Assembly: GCA_002270565.1 (NCBI GenBank)
Contig: NQMI01000260.1
Coordinates: 1-31,302 of the forward strand
Length of the DNA: 31,302 bases
Reading direction: 5' to 3'
Origin: Stenocarpella maydis
Taxonomy: Eukaryota; Ascomycota; Sordariomycetes; Diaporthales; Diaporthaceae
A program made the translations under genes and the position numbers. The notes below the pieces were generated by a model. It made no database searches. It had not been told where the DNA came from and was given only the letters and a program-made list of their open reading frames with translations. This document shows, in pieces, positions 30,652-31,302 of this stretch (positions are counted from its first letter, which is position 1; each line of letters starts with the position of its first letter).

Positions 30652-30846
30652 ATAGTTTTAGGTTATATAGTGATTTTCAGAAGATTAGCATTCCATATAG
30701 TAGAATAAAGGGTTAAGTTATATAATATACTTTCTATACTATATATCATGAAATTTAAACTCCCTTTTTATTACTTTTTAATTATATAGATTATAATCTA
30801 AATATTAATATAAGTTCTTAGTAGCTTATCTTTATATATTCTAGCT
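30652..30846. other. AT-rich spacer, nothing recognised
   Basis: RIP-type DNA between the unknown frame and the minisatellite. No domain, repeat or RNA gene seen. Confidence 0.5.
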
Positions 30847-31035
30847 TTATTTATCTTTATTTAAGGCTTATCTTAGTCTTTCTAGACCCTATCTAGCTTT
30901 ATCTAAGTCCTATCTTGCTATATTCAGGCCATATTAAGCTTCATATAGGGCCTATCCTCCTTTATTTAGGTATTATCCAGCTTCATATAAGTTAAAAATC
31001 CATTAATCTAGCTTACTTCCAGCTTTATATAAATC
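30847..31035. repeat. Minisatellite, 21-bp period, about nine units
   Basis: Units start at 30847, 30868, 30889, 30910, 30931, 30952, 30973, 30994 and 31015, each 21 bp, close to a consensus CTATCTAGCTTTATATAAGTC. The units are degenerate, mostly by C/T and G/A differences, but the spacing has no insertion or deletion. Confidence 0.75.
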
Positions 31036-31062
31036 CAAAATTTATCTACCTATATTAATTCC

Positions 31063-31249
31063 AGCTTAATTCTAGCTCCATTCTAGCTTAGTTCTAGCTT
31101 AATTCCAGCTCTATTCTAACTTAGTTCTATCTTAATTCTAGCTTAGTTTTATTTTAGTTTTAGCTTTATTCTAGCTTAATTCTATCTTAGTTTCATCTTA
31201 ATTCTAGCTCCATTCCAGCTTAATTCTAGCTCCATTCCAGTTTAGTTCC
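31063..31249. repeat. Minisatellite, 11-bp period, 17 units
   Basis: From 31063 to 31249 the sequence is 17 units of exactly 11 bp (187 bp), of the types AGCTTAATTCT, AGCTCCATTCC, AGCTTAGTTCT, without indels. It resembles half units of the 21-bp array to its left. The window ends 53 bases later. Confidence 0.85.
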
Positions 31250-31302
31250 AACTTCTATATAGGTCCAGATCCTTAATATTTTCCTCCATATAGACCCCCT
31301 AT

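Overview
The window looks like a scaffold piece from a filamentous ascomycete (Pezizomycotina, probably Sordariomycetes). Genes are compact, with short GT-AG introns carrying CTAAC/CTGAC-type branch sites, and protein families are of fungal type. The window has two halves of opposite character. Positions 1 to about 18,770 are GC-rich and hold six intact housekeeping genes. From about 18,770 to the end the DNA is very AT-rich, full of TpA and of TAA/TAG stops, as expected of repeats mutated by RIP (repeat-induced point mutation), and holds only degraded transposon sequence.

Gene half, with exon structures worked out by eye. On + are erg4 (C-24(28) sterol reductase, 3 exons, 585 aa), the AP-1 clathrin adaptor sigma subunit (3 exons, 155 aa) and maf1 (repressor of RNA polymerase III, 2 exons, 386 aa). 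On - are an Srp1-like SR splicing factor (6 exons, 192 aa) and a sterol O-acyltransferase of the ARE/ACAT type (4 exons, 668 aa). On + again is a mitochondrial DUF1279/FAM210-type membrane protein (2 exons, 283 aa). Several coding exons are tiny: 6 nt in maf1, 12 nt at the end of erg4, 35 nt at its start. Two genes of sterol metabolism, the last step of ergosterol synthesis and sterol esterification, lie within 12 kb. Intergenic spaces are 0.5 to 2 kb and carry simple repeats, including a run of 57 A upstream of the DUF1279 gene.

Repeat half. A Ty3/gypsy chromovirus spans about 19,275 to 27,367: two LTRs, gag with a zinc knuckle, reverse transcriptase, RNase H, integrase and chromodomain, all broken by RIP. 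Between pol and the 3' LTR it has an antisense reading frame with a Cys cluster and a coiled coil. Inside the element lie three copies of an unrelated LTR-like repeat (592 bp when complete), a second copy of an integrase segment and an internal LTR piece. Flanks of these do not match, and two single N characters sit at the junctions, so the order may come from ectopic recombination or from assembly joins. A second chromovirus lies in reverse orientation at about 28,700 to 29,895, and it too has an antisense frame with a similar Cys cluster. The window ends with a RIP-damaged reading frame of unknown origin (30,076 to 30,651) and minisatellites of 21-bp and 11-bp period.

The most interesting points are the shared antisense gene of the two chromoviruses, a 14-base purine tract that occurs both at the 3' polypurine tract and inside the integrase (a possible central polypurine tract), telomere-type repeats at the same place in both LTRs, and the unknown frame next to the minisatellites.
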